A stretch of DNA of 44,943 nt, taken from positions 42,929 through 87,871 of the forward strand of contig NZ_BMQQ01000001.1 in assembly GCF_014648195.1 (NCBI RefSeq), written 5' to 3'. This stretch comes from Streptomyces purpureus (GTDB lineage Bacteria; Actinomycetota; Actinomycetes; Streptomycetales; Streptomycetaceae). Of the stretch, positions 23,054 through 31,599 are shown piece after piece. The position numbers and the translations under genes were made by a program. The notes under the pieces were generated by a model, which searched no databases, was not told the DNA's origin, and worked only from the letters and a program-made list of their open reading frames with translations. How positions within the stretch are numbered: position 1 is the first letter of the stretch; every line of letters starts with the position of its first letter.

Positions 23054-24943
23054 GTGACACTGCTGGAGGACATCCAGGGGCCGCACGACCTCACCGCGCT
23101 CACCGAGGCGGAACTCGACGAACTCGCCGAGGAGATCCGGCAGTTCCTCATCGAGGCCGTGGCGAGAACGGGCGGCCACCTGGGGCCCAACCTCGGGGTG
23201 GTGGAACTGACCATCGCCCTGCACCGGGTCTTCGACTCGCCCGCCGACCGCATCCTCTGGGACACCGGGCACCAGTCGTACGTCCACAAACTCCTCACCG
23301 GCCGCCAGGACTTCTCCAAGCTGCGCGGAAAGGGCGGCCTGTCCGGCTACCCCTCCCGGGAGGAGTCCGCGCACGACGTCATCGAGAACTCGCACGCCTC
23401 CACCGTCCTCGGCTGGGCCGACGGCCTCGCCAAGGCCCGGCAGGTACGCGGCGGCGACGACCATGTGGTCGCGGTCATCGGGGACGGCGCGCTCACCGGC
23501 GGCATGGCCTGGGAGGCGCTCAACAACATCGCCGACGCCCGGGACCGGCCGCTGATCATCGTCGTCAACGACAACGAACGCTCCTACGCCCCGACGATCG
23601 GGGGCCTCGCCGGCCACCTCGCCACGCTCCGTACCACCGACGGGTACGAGAAGTTCCTCGCCTGGGGGAAGGAGTTCCTCCAGCACACGCCCCTTATCGG
23701 ACAGCCGCTGTACGGCTCGCTGCACGGCGCCAAGAAGGGGTTCAAGGACGCCTTCGCCCCCCAGGGCATGTTCGAGGACCTCGGACTCAAATACCTCGGG
23801 CCGGTCGACGGGCACGACATCGCCGCCTTGGAGGCGGCGCTGCGCCGGGCCAAACGGTTCCACGGGCCCGTACTGGTGCACTGTCTGACCGAGAAGGGAC
23901 GCGGCTATCCGCCCGCCCTCGAGGACGACGCCGACCGCTTCCACACCGTCGGGATGATGGACCCGCTCACCTGCGCGCCGCTGCTGCCGGCCGGCCCGCC
24001 GTCGTGGACGTCGGTCTTCGGCGACGAGATCGCCGCCATCGGGGCCGAGCGCGCGGACGTCGTCGCGCTCACCGCCGCGATGCTCCACCCCGTGGGCCTG
24101 ACCAAGTTCGCCGAGCTCTTCCCCGACCGGGTCTGGGACGTCGGCATCGCCGAGCAGCACGCCGCCGTCTGCGCCGCCGGCCTGGCCACCGGCGGACTCC
24201 ACCCGGTCGTCGCCGTCTACGCGACCTTCCTCAACCGCGCCTTCGACCAGGTGCTGATGGATGTGGCGCTGCACAAGTGCGGTGTCACCTTCGTCCTGGA
24301 CCGGGCCGGCGTCACCGGCACCGACGGGCCTTCCCACAACGGCATGTGGGACATGTCGATCCTCCAGGTCGTGCCCGGCCTGCGGATCGCCGCGCCACGC
24401 GACGCCGACCAGCTGCGCGCGCAGCTGCGCGAGGCCGTCGACGTCGACGACGCGCCCACCGTGATCCGCTTCCCCAAGGAGTCGGTGGGGGAGGCGCTGC
24501 CCGCGGTCGCCCGGATCGGCGGCATGGACGTGCTGCGGGCGCAGGAGGACGCCGATGTGCTGCTCGTCGCCGTCGGGGTGATGGCGCCGGTCTGCCTCCA
24601 GGCCGCCGACCTGCTGGCCGGGCGGGGAGTGCGCTGCACGGTCGTCGACCCGCGCTGGGTCAAGCCCGTCGACGAGGAGCTCGTCCCGCTCGCCGGGCTC
24701 CACCGGCTCGTCGCGGTCGTCGAGGACAACAGCCGTACGGGCGGTGTCGGCTGGGCGGTCGGGCAGGCCCTGCGCGACGCCGAGGTGGACGTACTGCTGC
24801 GGACCTTCGGCATCCCCGAGCAGTTCCTCGCCCACGCCAAGCGTGGTGAGGTGCTCGCCGACATCGGGCTGACCCCGGTGGAGATCGCGGGCCGGATCAG
24901 CGCCGCGCTCACCCGCGAGGAGCTCAAGGAGAACGACGGATGA
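23054..24943 (+). CDS. dxs: 1-deoxy-D-xylulose-5-phosphate synthase
   Basis: A 629-residue thiamine-diphosphate enzyme, the first step of the MEP route to C5 isoprenoid units. [13 protein letters not shown] and [17 protein letters not shown] (ThDP/Mg binding) are in the first domain, [17 protein letters not shown] in the pyrimidine domain, and [18 protein letters not shown] follows. I chose the GTG at 23054 (MTLLEDI), with AAGGGGGG seven bases upstream; the GTG at 23033 that overlaps the hpnH stop is in frame and would add seven residues. It is probably a second dxs copy dedicated to the hopanoid operon; an ispG is often found next to it in relatives but is absent here. The stop overlaps the next gene (ATGA). 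Confidence 0.96.
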   Translation: MTLLEDIQGPHDLTALTEAELDELAEEIRQFLIEAVARTGGHLGPNLGVVELTIALHRVFDSPADRILWDTGHQSYVHKLLTGRQDFSKLRGKGGLSGYPSREESAHDVIENSHASTVLGWADGLAKARQVRGGDDHVVAVIGDGALTGGMAWEALNNIADARDRPLIIVVNDNERSYAPTIGGLAGHLATLRTTDGYEKFLAWGKEFLQHTPLIGQPLYGSLHGAKKGFKDAFAPQGMFEDLGLKYLGPVDGHDIAALEAALRRAKRFHGPVLVHCLTEKGRGYPPALEDDADRFHTVGMMDPLTCAPLLPAGPPSWTSVFGDEIAAIGAERADVVALTAAMLHPVGLTKFAELFPDRVWDVGIAEQHAAVCAAGLATGGLHPVVAVYATFLNRAFDQVLMDVALHKCGVTFVLDRAGVTGTDGPSHNGMWDMSILQVVPGLRIAAPRDADQLRAQLREAVDVDDAPTVIRFPKESVGEALPAVARIGGMDVLRAQEDADVLLVAVGVMAPVCLQAADLLAGRGVRCTVVDPRWVKPVDEELVPLAGLHRLVAVVEDNSRTGGVGWAVGQALRDAEVDVLLRTFGIPEQFLAHAKRGEVLADIGLTPVEIAGRISAALTREELKENDG

Positions 24944-26325
24944 GCAAGGACTTCGACCTCGCCCGCCTGCTCGCCGAGCGCGGCGGCGAGCGCTACGAGC
25001 TGCACAGCCGGCACCTCAACCACCAGCTGCCGCGGATGCTGCACACCATCGGCTTCGACCGGTACTACGAACGGGCCGAGGGCGCCCACTTCTGGGACGC
25101 CGACGGCAACGACCATCTCGACATGCTCGCTGGCTTCGGGGTGATGGGCCTCGGCCGCCACCACCCCGTCGTCCGCAAGGCCCTGCACGACGTCCTCGAC
25201 GCCCAGCTGGCCGACCTCACCCGCTTCGACTGCCAGCCGCTGCCCGGCCTGCTCGCCGAGAAACTCCTCACCCACAGCCCCCACCTGGACCGGGTGTTCT
25301 TCGGCAACAGCGGTACGGAGGCGGTGGAGACCGCTCTGAAGTTCGCCCGCTACGCCACCGGACGCCCCAGGATCCTCTACTGCGACCACGCCTTCCACGG
25401 GCTGACCACCGGCTCCCTGTCCGTGAACGGCGAGAGCGGCTTCCGCGACGGGTTCGCGCCGCTGCTGCCCGACACCGCGATCCCGCTCGGCGACCTCGAC
25501 GCCCTGGAGCGCGAGCTGAAGCGCGGCGACGTCGCCGCCTTCGTGGTGGAGCCCATCCAGGGCAAGGGCGTGCACGAGGCCCCGCCCGGCTTCCTGCGCG
25601 CCGCCCAGGAGCTGCTCCGCCGGCACAAGGCCCTGCTGATCGCCGACGAGGTGCAGACCGGGCTCGGCCGGACCGGGGACTTCTACGCCTACCAGCACGA
25701 GCCCGGCGTCGAACCGGACCTGGTGTGCGTAGCCAAGGCCCTCTCCGGCGGCTACGTCCCCGTCGGGGCCACCCTCGGCAAGGACTGGATCTTCAAGAAG
25801 GTCTACTCGTCCATGGACCGGGTCCTGGTCCACTCGGCCAGCTTCGGCGCGAACGCGCAGGCCATGGCGGCCGGTCTGGCCGTCCTGTCGGTGCTGGAGA
25901 ACGAGGAGATCGTCGCCCGCGTCCGGCGCACGGGCGAGCTGCTCAAGAGCCGGCTCACCGCCCTCGTACCCCGCTACGAGCTGCTCCACGAGGTACGCGG
26001 CCGGGGTCTGATGATCGGGATCGAGTTCGGGCGCCCCACCTCGCTGGGGCTGCGCAGCCGCTGGACCATGCTCCAGACGGCCCGCAAGGGGCTCTTCGCC
26101 CAGATGGTCGTCGTACCGCTGCTCCAGCGCCACCACATCCTCACCCAGGTCTCCGGCGACCATCTGGAAGTGATCAAGCTGATTCCGCCGCTGGTGATCG
26201 ACGAGGCGGACGTCGAGCGGTTTGTCACGGCCTTCACCGCCGTGATGGACGACGCCCATGGGGGCGGGGGACTGATGTGGGAGTTCGGCCGTACGCTCGT
26301 GAAGCAGGCGGTCGCCCAGCGCTGA
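24940..26325 (+). CDS. hpnO: class III aminotransferase, HpnO-like
   Basis: A 461-residue PLP-dependent class III aminotransferase. The PLP lysine is K266 in [27 protein letters not shown] and [14 protein letters not shown] are the other cofactor motifs. In hopanoid clusters HpnO converts the ribosylhopane-derived intermediate to aminobacteriohopanetriol, and its place at the end of this operon fits that role; ornithine- or acetylornithine-type activities in the same family are the alternative. It overlaps dxs by ATGA and is the last gene of the tightly coupled series; no obvious terminator follows before the regulator operator at 26343. Confidence 0.88.
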   Translation: MSKDFDLARLLAERGGERYELHSRHLNHQLPRMLHTIGFDRYYERAEGAHFWDADGNDHLDMLAGFGVMGLGRHHPVVRKALHDVLDAQLADLTRFDCQPLPGLLAEKLLTHSPHLDRVFFGNSGTEAVETALKFARYATGRPRILYCDHAFHGLTTGSLSVNGESGFRDGFAPLLPDTAIPLGDLDALERELKRGDVAAFVVEPIQGKGVHEAPPGFLRAAQELLRRHKALLIADEVQTGLGRTGDFYAYQHEPGVEPDLVCVAKALSGGYVPVGATLGKDWIFKKVYSSMDRVLVHSASFGANAQAMAAGLAVLSVLENEEIVARVRRTGELLKSRLTALVPRYELLHEVRGRGLMIGIEFGRPTSLGLRSRWTMLQTARKGLFAQMVVVPLLQRHHILTQVSGDHLEVIKLIPPLVIDEADVERFVTAFTAVMDDAHGGGGLMWEFGRTLVKQAVAQR

Positions 26326-26342
26326 CCCGCGGCCATCGATAT

Positions 26343-26377
26343 TTGCCTCTGAGGCAAGCAAATTGCCCCAGAGGAAA
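26343..26377 (+). promoter_or_regulatory. tandem 15-bp palindromic operator and likely leaderless promoter
   Basis: TTGCCTCTGAGGCAA (26343-26357) is a perfect palindrome around one base; TTGCCCCAGAGGAAA (26363-26377) is a second, imperfect copy starting exactly 20 bp later. The shared form is TTGCCnCnGAGGnAA. TTGCCC at 26363 can also serve as -35, with CGCAAT (26386-26391) at 17-bp spacing as -10, putting the transcript start at or next to the ATG at 26398. The regulator encoded there probably binds these sites to control itself. Confidence 0.7.
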
Positions 26378-26397
26378 AATCCTGGCGCAATGGACGC

Positions 26398-27030
26398 ATG
26401 AGCACCCCTGTCGGCGGGGCGGACGACGCCTCGCCCGAAGCAGCTGACGAGACCTTGCCCGACGTCGCCCCGCAGCTGCGCGGGCTGCGCCGCCGGCGCG
26501 GGCTCACCCTGGAGGCCGCGGCCCGCCGCGCGGGCCTCTCACCCGCCCATCTCTCCCGGCTGGAGACCGGCCGCCGCCAGCCGTCGCTGCCGATGCTGCT
26601 GGCGCTCGCCCGGATCTACGGTACGACCGTCTCCGAGCTGCTCGGTGAGACGCCGCCCGAACGTGACCCGATCGTCCGGGCCGGACGCGCCGAGCCGGCC
26701 GAGGCCGACGGCTGGATCTACCACCAGGCCGGCGGCCCGGGCCGCGCCATGCAGGCCCTGCGGGTGCAGGTGCCGTACGCGACCAGCGGCGACCTCGTCC
26801 GGGTCCACCCGGGGGAGGAGTGGCTGTACGTCCTCGACGGCCGGGTCCGGCTCGTCCTCGGTGACGTGGCGCATGTGCTCGACGCGGGGGACAGCGCGCA
26901 CTTCGACTCGCTCACCCCGCACCGCATCGGCGCCGCCACCCGGCAGGGCGCCGAGCTGCTCTTCGTCCACACCCTGCTGCAGAGCCCCGCCGCCGACCTG
27001 TGTCTGGGCGCCGAAGCCCCGCGCCGGTGA
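26398..27030 (+). CDS. XRE-family regulator with C-terminal cupin domain
   Basis: A 210-residue transcription regulator. The N-terminal helix-turn-helix spans ~24-80 (RRRRGLTLEAAARRAG, then SPAHLSRLETGRRQPS); a cupin barrel spans ~125-200 (VHPGEEWLYVLDGRVRLVLG, then LDAGDSAHFDSLTPHRI). This domain pair is common in regulators sensing small metabolites. No Shine-Dalgarno precedes the ATG, in line with a leaderless mRNA. It follows the hopanoid operon in the same direction after 72 bases that hold a double palindrome, so autoregulation is likely; control of the hopanoid promoter is possible, but that palindrome is not seen there. Confidence 0.9.
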   Translation: MSTPVGGADDASPEAADETLPDVAPQLRGLRRRRGLTLEAAARRAGLSPAHLSRLETGRRQPSLPMLLALARIYGTTVSELLGETPPERDPIVRAGRAEPAEADGWIYHQAGGPGRAMQALRVQVPYATSGDLVRVHPGEEWLYVLDGRVRLVLGDVAHVLDAGDSAHFDSLTPHRIGAATRQGAELLFVHTLLQSPAADLCLGAEAPRR

Positions 27031-27058
27031 CCGTCCCTGCCCCGTAAGGATGCCGACC

Positions 27059-27217
27059 ATGTCCGACAAGCCGGTTAAATCCGTACCCATGTCTGGCCGT
27101 GAGGAGAAGAAGTTCCCGAGGGGGCTGATCATCCGGCTCTTCGCGTATCTGGTCGCCGGGCACCTCTTCGCGGCCTTCCTCTACCTGCTGTTCGTGCTCG
27201 GCGGCCAGAACCAGTAG
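27059..27217 (+). CDS. small single-pass membrane protein (DUF6126-like)
   Basis: A 52-residue protein: a charged N-terminus (SGREEKKFPRG), then one hydrophobic segment (LIIRLFAYLVAGHLFAAF plus a short continuation) and a polar tail GGQNQ. AAGGA lies about eight bases before the ATG. It follows the XRE-cupin gene by 28 bases, and this pairing is recurrent in Streptomyces as I recall it (family DUF6126). It may be a membrane partner or target of the regulator; its function is unknown. Confidence 0.75.
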   Translation: MSDKPVKSVPMSGREEKKFPRGLIIRLFAYLVAGHLFAAFLYLLFVLGGQNQ

Positions 27218-27239
27218 GCCCTGGCCGGTCGACGCGCGG

Positions 27240-28046
27240 TCAGTGGAGGAGGCGCTCGCGCAGCCGCTCGCGGGTCTCGGGGGTCAGTCGCAGCCCCTCG
27301 GTGAGATACCGCTCGGTGTTGCCCCAGTTCGCCACGATTGTCTCGAATGCCGCGTCGAGGTATTCGGCGCGGGCGTCGAAGAGCGGGCTCAGCAGCCCCA
27401 TCACCTCGGGGGACATGGCGTCGGGCGCGTCGCTGCTGCGGCGCACCTTGTAGCGGCGGTGCGGGTCGTTGGACTTGAGGTAGTCCGCCTCGATCGCGTC
27501 GCGCTCGACACCGACGGCGAGCAGGGTCACGGCGATCGAGAGCCCCGCCCGGTCCTTGCCGGCCGCGCAGTGCATCAGCGCCGGGACGCTGTCCTCGGCG
27601 ATGGCGTGCAGGACGCCGCTGTGCTCGGCGGTGCGCTCGGTGATGATCTGGCGGTACGTCTCGGTCATCCGGGCCGCGGCCTTGCCGTCGCCGAGGAGGG
27701 AGTGGAGCTGGTCGAGGTCGCCGCTGCTGACCATCTTCCAGAACTCCTTCCCGTCGGCAGGGTCGTTGAGCGGAATGTTCACATTCCGTACACCCGGCAG
27801 CTCGACGTCGAGGCCCTCCACCGCCCGGTCGGCCTCGTTGCGGAAGTCGAAGACGGTGTGCAGTCCGAGTCCGGCGAGGAAGGCGGCGTCGTCGGCCGTG
27901 GCGTGGGCGAGGTGCCCGCTGCGGAAGAGCCGTCCGTGGCGCACGGTCCGGCCGTCGACGGTCGGCATGCCACCCACGTCCCGGAAGTTCCGGACTCCTG
28001 CCAGCTCGGGTTCGGTCGACGGGACCTGCGGCAGCTGCTGCGTCAC
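27240..28046 (-). CDS. tyrosine-protein phosphatase (HCx5R family)
   Basis: A 268-residue protein phosphatase of the bacterial Tyr/lipid phosphatase family (MptpB-like). The P-loop is HCAAGKDRAG (Cys then five residues then Arg), and VRNFRDVGG near the N-terminus is the family entry motif; FDFRNEADRA is also conserved. The start is the GTG at 28046 with AGGAGC close upstream; an upstream ATG in frame adds 28 atypical residues. Substrate could be phosphotyrosine or a phosphoinositide. It is convergent with the small membrane protein gene, 22 bases apart. Confidence 0.88.
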   Translation of the reverse strand: MTQQLPQVPSTEPELAGVRNFRDVGGMPTVDGRTVRHGRLFRSGHLAHATADDAAFLAGLGLHTVFDFRNEADRAVEGLDVELPGVRNVNIPLNDPADGKEFWKMVSSGDLDQLHSLLGDGKAAARMTETYRQIITERTAEHSGVLHAIAEDSVPALMHCAAGKDRAGLSIAVTLLAVGVERDAIEADYLKSNDPHRRYKVRRSSDAPDAMSPEVMGLLSPLFDARAEYLDAAFETIVANWGNTERYLTEGLRLTPETRERLRERLLH

Positions 28047-28403
28047 GAGAGCTCCTGAAGGTGTTCTGCCGCCGACGCTGATCGCCGACGTGGCGCGGGC
28101 TCGACGATACGACATCGGTTCCTGGGGCAATCATCTCGGCCAGGACCCACGATGCGCACCCCTTCCGGCGGAACTGGTGCTAATGAGTCTTCTGTCCGTA
28201 TTGGGCTGTTAGGGATAACGTGCCCCGGTAGCAAGGGAGATGGGTTCTGTCACGTGAGCAGCGTCATAAACGTGACGTTCCGTGGCGAAGATCCTTTTTT
28301 GAATTCCTTGCTCACGGCGGCAATTGACGCTCCGGCGTGGACGGAGGGTGACCGGAATTCGGGGCCGATATCGCGGCCTGGAATGCCCGTTGAAAACGAA
28401 GGC

Positions 28404-28432
28404 TTGTTCCCGCCGACCCGCTCGTCTACGGT
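28404..28432 (+). promoter_or_regulatory. probable housekeeping promoter of the riboswitch-LysM unit
   Basis: TTGTTC (28404-28409) and TACGGT (28427-28432) with 17-bp spacing, both near the HrdB consensus. The start point would fall about 28438-28440, just before the first conserved part of the c-di-AMP leader. Confidence 0.55.
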
Positions 28433-28445
28433 CACGACCAATCCG

Positions 28446-28622
28446 GATGGACCGCCGAATCCTGCCACCGTCCGGAATCCGCACCCATCCACGTGTGGCA
28501 GGAGCGGGGGACCCAGGTAGAACGCCGTCACCGGAATTCCGGAAACGGCTCGGGGTGAAGTCGCGCAAGTGCGACCGGGCATCTCCAGCCCGAACCCGAC
28601 AGCTCACCTCGCAGGCGCCGGA
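28446..28622 (+). ncRNA. ydaO-type cyclic di-AMP riboswitch
   Basis: The leader of the LysM/M23 gene contains the conserved ydaO blocks in order: CCGCCGAATCCTGCC, then GCGGGGGACCCAGGT, then GGGGTGAAGT, and the nearly invariant 3' block CCCGAACCCGACAGCTCACC with CGCAGGCGCC closing the outer helix. Actinobacterial members of this class sit ahead of cell-wall hydrolases (rpf/LysM/M23) and shut off expression when c-di-AMP is high. It ends 12 bases before the ATG, so the ribosome site lies at its 3' edge. The 5' boundary is approximate. Confidence 0.88.
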
Positions 28623-28634
28623 GAGGAATTCGCC

Positions 28635-29606
28635 ATGCCCGCGAAGGGTAAGCATCGCCGTCCCAAGGCCAACCCGATCACGCGCGGATTCGTCGCCGCC
28701 GGTACGGGTGGCGCCGCCCTCGCCCTGCCGCTGATCGGCGCGGCCGGAGCCCACGCCGCCGACAAGGCCGCCCCCGCCGTGGCCCCGAACACGGCCGTCG
28801 CGCAGGCCGCCCAGCAGCCGGCCGCTCAGCCGCCCGCCAAGGCCGCCAAGGCCACGCCGAAGGTCTACTCGGTCGTGCCCGGCGACTACCTGTCGAAGAT
28901 CGCCGAGGAGCACGACGTGCGCGGCGGCTGGCAGAAGCTCTACGCGGACAACCGCGAGGTCGTCGGCGACAATCCCTCTCTCATCCATCCGGGCATGAAG
29001 CTCACCCTGGGCGCGAAGTCCACCGCGAAGGCCGAGGCCGCCCCGAAGAAGGCCGCCCCCAAGGCCGCTGCGAAGAGCGCCCCGAAGGCCGCCGCCAAGG
29101 CCGCGCCCAAGGCTGAGAAGTCCGCCGACGAGACGGCCCGCAGCTCCCGCTCCACCGAGCGCGCCGCCGCCCCGGCCGCCCCCGCCACCTCCACTTCCTC
29201 CAGCTGGACGGCCCCGCTCGACGGCGCCTCCGTCACCACCCAGTACCGCGCCTCCGGTGCCATGTGGTCCTCCGGCTACCACACCGGTGTCGACTTCGCC
29301 GCCTCCTCCGGCACCACCGTCAAGGCGGTCGGCGCCGGCACGGTCGTCTCGGCCGGCTGGGGCGGCGCGTACGGCAACGAGGTCGTCATCCAGCACGCCG
29401 ACGGCACCTACTCGCAGTACGCCCACCTCTCCTCCCTCTCGGTCTCCTCCGGCCAGAGCGTGAGCGGCGGCCAGCAGATCGGCCTGTCCGGTTCCACCGG
29501 CAACTCCTCCGGTCCGCACCTGCACTTCGAGATCCGCACCGGCCCGAGCTACGGCTCCGACATCGACCCGGTCGCGTACCTGCGCTCGCACGGCGTGTCC
29601 CTCTGA
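28635..29606 (+). CDS. secreted LysM and M23 peptidase-domain protein
   Basis: A 323-residue exported peptidoglycan hydrolase. Residues ~1-42 form a signal peptide (basic RRPKANPITRG, hydrophobic core, cleavage near AHAA). A LysM domain at ~77-130 contains VVPGDYLSKIAEEHDV. A 60-residue linker of AAPK-type repeats (~134-170), rich in Ala, Pro and Lys like histone H1 tails, follows. The C-terminal M23 domain has the zinc motifs HTGVDF (HxxxD) and HLHFEI (HxH), so it is likely an active D,D- or L,D-endopeptidase. The gene is governed by a c-di-AMP riboswitch and followed by a terminator. Confidence 0.95.
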   Translation: MPAKGKHRRPKANPITRGFVAAGTGGAALALPLIGAAGAHAADKAAPAVAPNTAVAQAAQQPAAQPPAKAAKATPKVYSVVPGDYLSKIAEEHDVRGGWQKLYADNREVVGDNPSLIHPGMKLTLGAKSTAKAEAAPKKAAPKAAAKSAPKAAAKAAPKAEKSADETARSSRSTERAAAPAAPATSTSSSWTAPLDGASVTTQYRASGAMWSSGYHTGVDFAASSGTTVKAVGAGTVVSAGWGGAYGNEVVIQHADGTYSQYAHLSSLSVSSGQSVSGGQQIGLSGSTGNSSGPHLHFEIRTGPSYGSDIDPVAYLRSHGVSL

Positions 29607-29634
29607 CACCCCGTCCGGCGCCACGCGCCGCGCG

Positions 29635-29660
29635 AGGCCCGGCACTTGAGTGCCGGGCCT
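29635..29660 (+). terminator. terminator of the LysM/M23 gene
   Basis: A perfect 12-bp stem, AGGCCCGGCACT (29635-29646) with AGTGCCGGGCCT (29649-29660), 28 bases after the stop codon; the two-base gap means the innermost pairs would open to form a loop. Confidence 0.8.
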
Positions 29661-29779
29661 TCGCCCATTGCCGGCACTATTCCGGCTTGGGCGAATCTTG
29701 ACCGGTGGTATATGTCACGCCACGTCAACCCCTCCTTACGGTCGCGTAGGTCACACGGATAAGGGAAAGATGTGCTCCC

Positions 29780-30595
29780 GTGGCAGACGGTTCGAGAGCA
29801 CAAGACACAGACGTATCCGCAGCAGACATGTTCCGTTCGTACGCGGCGATCGGTGACAGCTTCACCGAAGGCGTCGGTGACCCAGGCCCCGACGGCACCT
29901 TCGTCGGATGGGCCGACCGGCTGGCGGTCCTGCTCGCCGACCGGCTGCCGGAGGCCGAACACGACACCTTCCGCTACGCCAACCTCGCGGTCCGTGGCCG
30001 CCTCCTGGACCAGATCGTCGAGGAGCAGGTGCCCCGGGCGAAGGAACTCGCCCCGGAACTCGTGACCTTCTGCGCCGGCGGCAACGACATCATCCGTCCC
30101 GGCACCGACCCTGACGAGGTGGCCGAGCGCTTCGAGCGTGCCGTCGCCGACCTCACCTCGGCCGTCGGCACGGTCATGATCACCACCGGTTTCGACACCC
30201 GCGGCGTCACCCTGCTGCGCCATCTGCGCGGCAAGATCGCCACGTACAACGGCCATGTGCGGGCCGTCGCCGACCGCTACGGCTGCCCGGTCCTGGACCT
30301 GTGGTCGCTCAAGTCCATCCAGGACAGGCGGGCTTGGGACGACGACCGGCTCCACCTCTCGGCCGAGGGCCACACCCGGGTGGCGCTCCGCGCCGGCCAG
30401 GTCCTCGGCATCGACGTGCCCGCCGACCCCGACCAGCCCTGGCCGCCGCAGCCGCCGCGCGGCACGCTGGAGGTGCGCCGCGACGACATCAACTGGGCGC
30501 GCGAGTACCTCGTGCCCTGGATCGGCCGCCGGCTGCGCGGCGAGTCCTCCGGCGACCACATCGAGCCCAAGCGGCCGGATCTCCTGCCCCTTTGA
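29780..30595 (+). CDS. SGNH/GDSL hydrolase family protein
   Basis: A 271-residue intracellular esterase/lipase-like protein without a signal peptide. Block I is AAIGDSFTEG (catalytic Ser), block III is AGGND, and block V is DRLHLSAEGH with Asp and His of the triad. The C-terminus is unusual: the last ~20 codons and stop are repeated just downstream (30608-30667). The GTG at 29780 gives 16 residues before the conserved MFRSYAAIGDS; the ATG at 29828 is an alternative, but neither has a strong ribosome site at ideal spacing. The substrate is unknown. Confidence 0.9.
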   Translation: MADGSRAQDTDVSAADMFRSYAAIGDSFTEGVGDPGPDGTFVGWADRLAVLLADRLPEAEHDTFRYANLAVRGRLLDQIVEEQVPRAKELAPELVTFCAGGNDIIRPGTDPDEVAERFERAVADLTSAVGTVMITTGFDTRGVTLLRHLRGKIATYNGHVRAVADRYGCPVLDLWSLKSIQDRRAWDDDRLHLSAEGHTRVALRAGQVLGIDVPADPDQPWPPQPPRGTLEVRRDDINWAREYLVPWIGRRLRGESSGDHIEPKRPDLLPL

Positions 30596-30667
30596 AGCCT
30601 GACGGGTCGCGGCGAGTCCTCCGGCGACCACGTCCGAGCCCAAGCGGCCCAACCTGCTGCCTTTGAA
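30536..30667 (+). repeat. tandem duplication of the SGNH gene 3' end
   Basis: Copy 1 (30536-30596) encodes the gene's last residues and stop; copy 2 (30608-30667) begins 72 bases later and is ~85-90% identical, starting CGCGGCGAGTCCTCCGGCGA and ending CTTTGAA. Copy 2 carries one inserted base after GACCAC and several substitutions, so it is not open in the same frame. It suggests an older duplication or recombination between related genes. Confidence 0.75.
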
Positions 30668-30683
30668 CCCTCCGGGCACGCCC

Positions 30684-30716
30684 GCGCCCCCGCCCTGACC
30701 GTACGGGCGGGGGCGC
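30684..30716 (+). terminator. GC-rich hairpin terminator
   Basis: GCGCCCCCGCCC (30684-30695) pairs perfectly with GGGCGGGGGCGC (30705-30716) around a nine-base loop. It lies between the SGNH gene and the convergent AhpD-like gene and could serve both. Confidence 0.75.
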
Positions 30717-30757
30717 GGCCGCCTGAAGGTCCCGGGTGCCCGGGGTCTTCAGGGCGT

Positions 30758-31345
30758 TCAGCCCACCGGACGCGCCGCCGCGGCGGTCGCCGTCGGCGCG
30801 GGGACCTCGCACTGATCCTTGAACCCCTGGCTGGTGAGCCCCAGCGCGGAATTGATCCGCGAGCGCAGGTTCTCCACCGCCACCATCGCCGTCAGCTCCA
30901 CGAACGCCGGCTCGCCCAGCGCACCGAGCAGCCGCCCGGCGAGCTCGTCACCGACCGTCGGCGGATTCGCGGTCATGGCCTCGGCGTACTCCATCACGTC
31001 CCGCTCCAGCGGCGTGTACGCGTCGCTGTCCCGCCAGAACGGCACGTCCTGGATCTTCCTGGCGTCCATGCCGCGCCGGGTGTTCTCCCAGTGGCCGAAG
31101 TCCATGCACCAGCCGCAGCCGATCGAGGCCGCCGACGCCATGACAGCCAGCGCCTTCAGGTCCTCGTCCAGCTTGTTCCAGCGAGCCACGGCCATCTCGA
31201 AGAGCAGATCCGCACGGAGCACACCCGGATGGTGGGCGAGCGCGCGGACCGGGTCGACGATCTTGCCGTAGGTCCGCTTCGAGTACCACTCCACGGCCCG
31301 GAGGAAGAGGGAGCGGGGCGGGGTGAGCGGGATGCGGGCCATCAT
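30758..31345 (-). CDS. AhpD/carboxymuconolactone decarboxylase-like protein
   Basis: A 195-residue all-helical protein of the CMD/AhpD superfamily. The thiol pair is in GCGWCMDFGHW (CxxC), with His five residues after the second Cys instead of the four seen in AhpD. Such proteins act as peroxidase-type reductants or, when the Cys are lost, as decarboxylases; an oxidative-stress role is the better guess here. Two ATGs in tandem start the gene and GAGGAGG sits four to five bases upstream. It is divergent from the metallo-hydrolase at 31600 across 254 non-coding bases. Confidence 0.87.
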   Translation of the reverse strand: MMARIPLTPPRSLFLRAVEWYSKRTYGKIVDPVRALAHHPGVLRADLLFEMAVARWNKLDEDLKALAVMASAASIGCGWCMDFGHWENTRRGMDARKIQDVPFWRDSDAYTPLERDVMEYAEAMTANPPTVGDELAGRLLGALGEPAFVELTAMVAVENLRSRINSALGLTSQGFKDQCEVPAPTATAAAARPVG

Positions 31346-31599
31346 GGGCCTCCTCGGTGTCGCGGGCGCCGCCCTGCCCGGGCGGCCTTCACCGATGCGA
31401 CGGACGGAGAGCGGCCGGATGTGACATCAGGGGGCGAAGATTTCTCCCACGTCCCTTCGGAACCCCAGCGACCTGCGAGAACGTTCCCAGGTCAGGGGGT
31501 CCTCCGGCCCCCCTGGGCCACCGGTGCCAGGAGCCGCGGCTCCTCGCCGCGCCGGGCGGCCTGCCCATAATGGAACGAGCCCGAACATCAGGAGGTGCT

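Noticed and set aside
28253..28316. CGTGAGCA/TGCTCACG inverted repeat with T-run, considered as a terminator or operator
   Set aside because: The arms are 48 bases apart and the T-run lies inside the loop, not after the stem; too weak to call.
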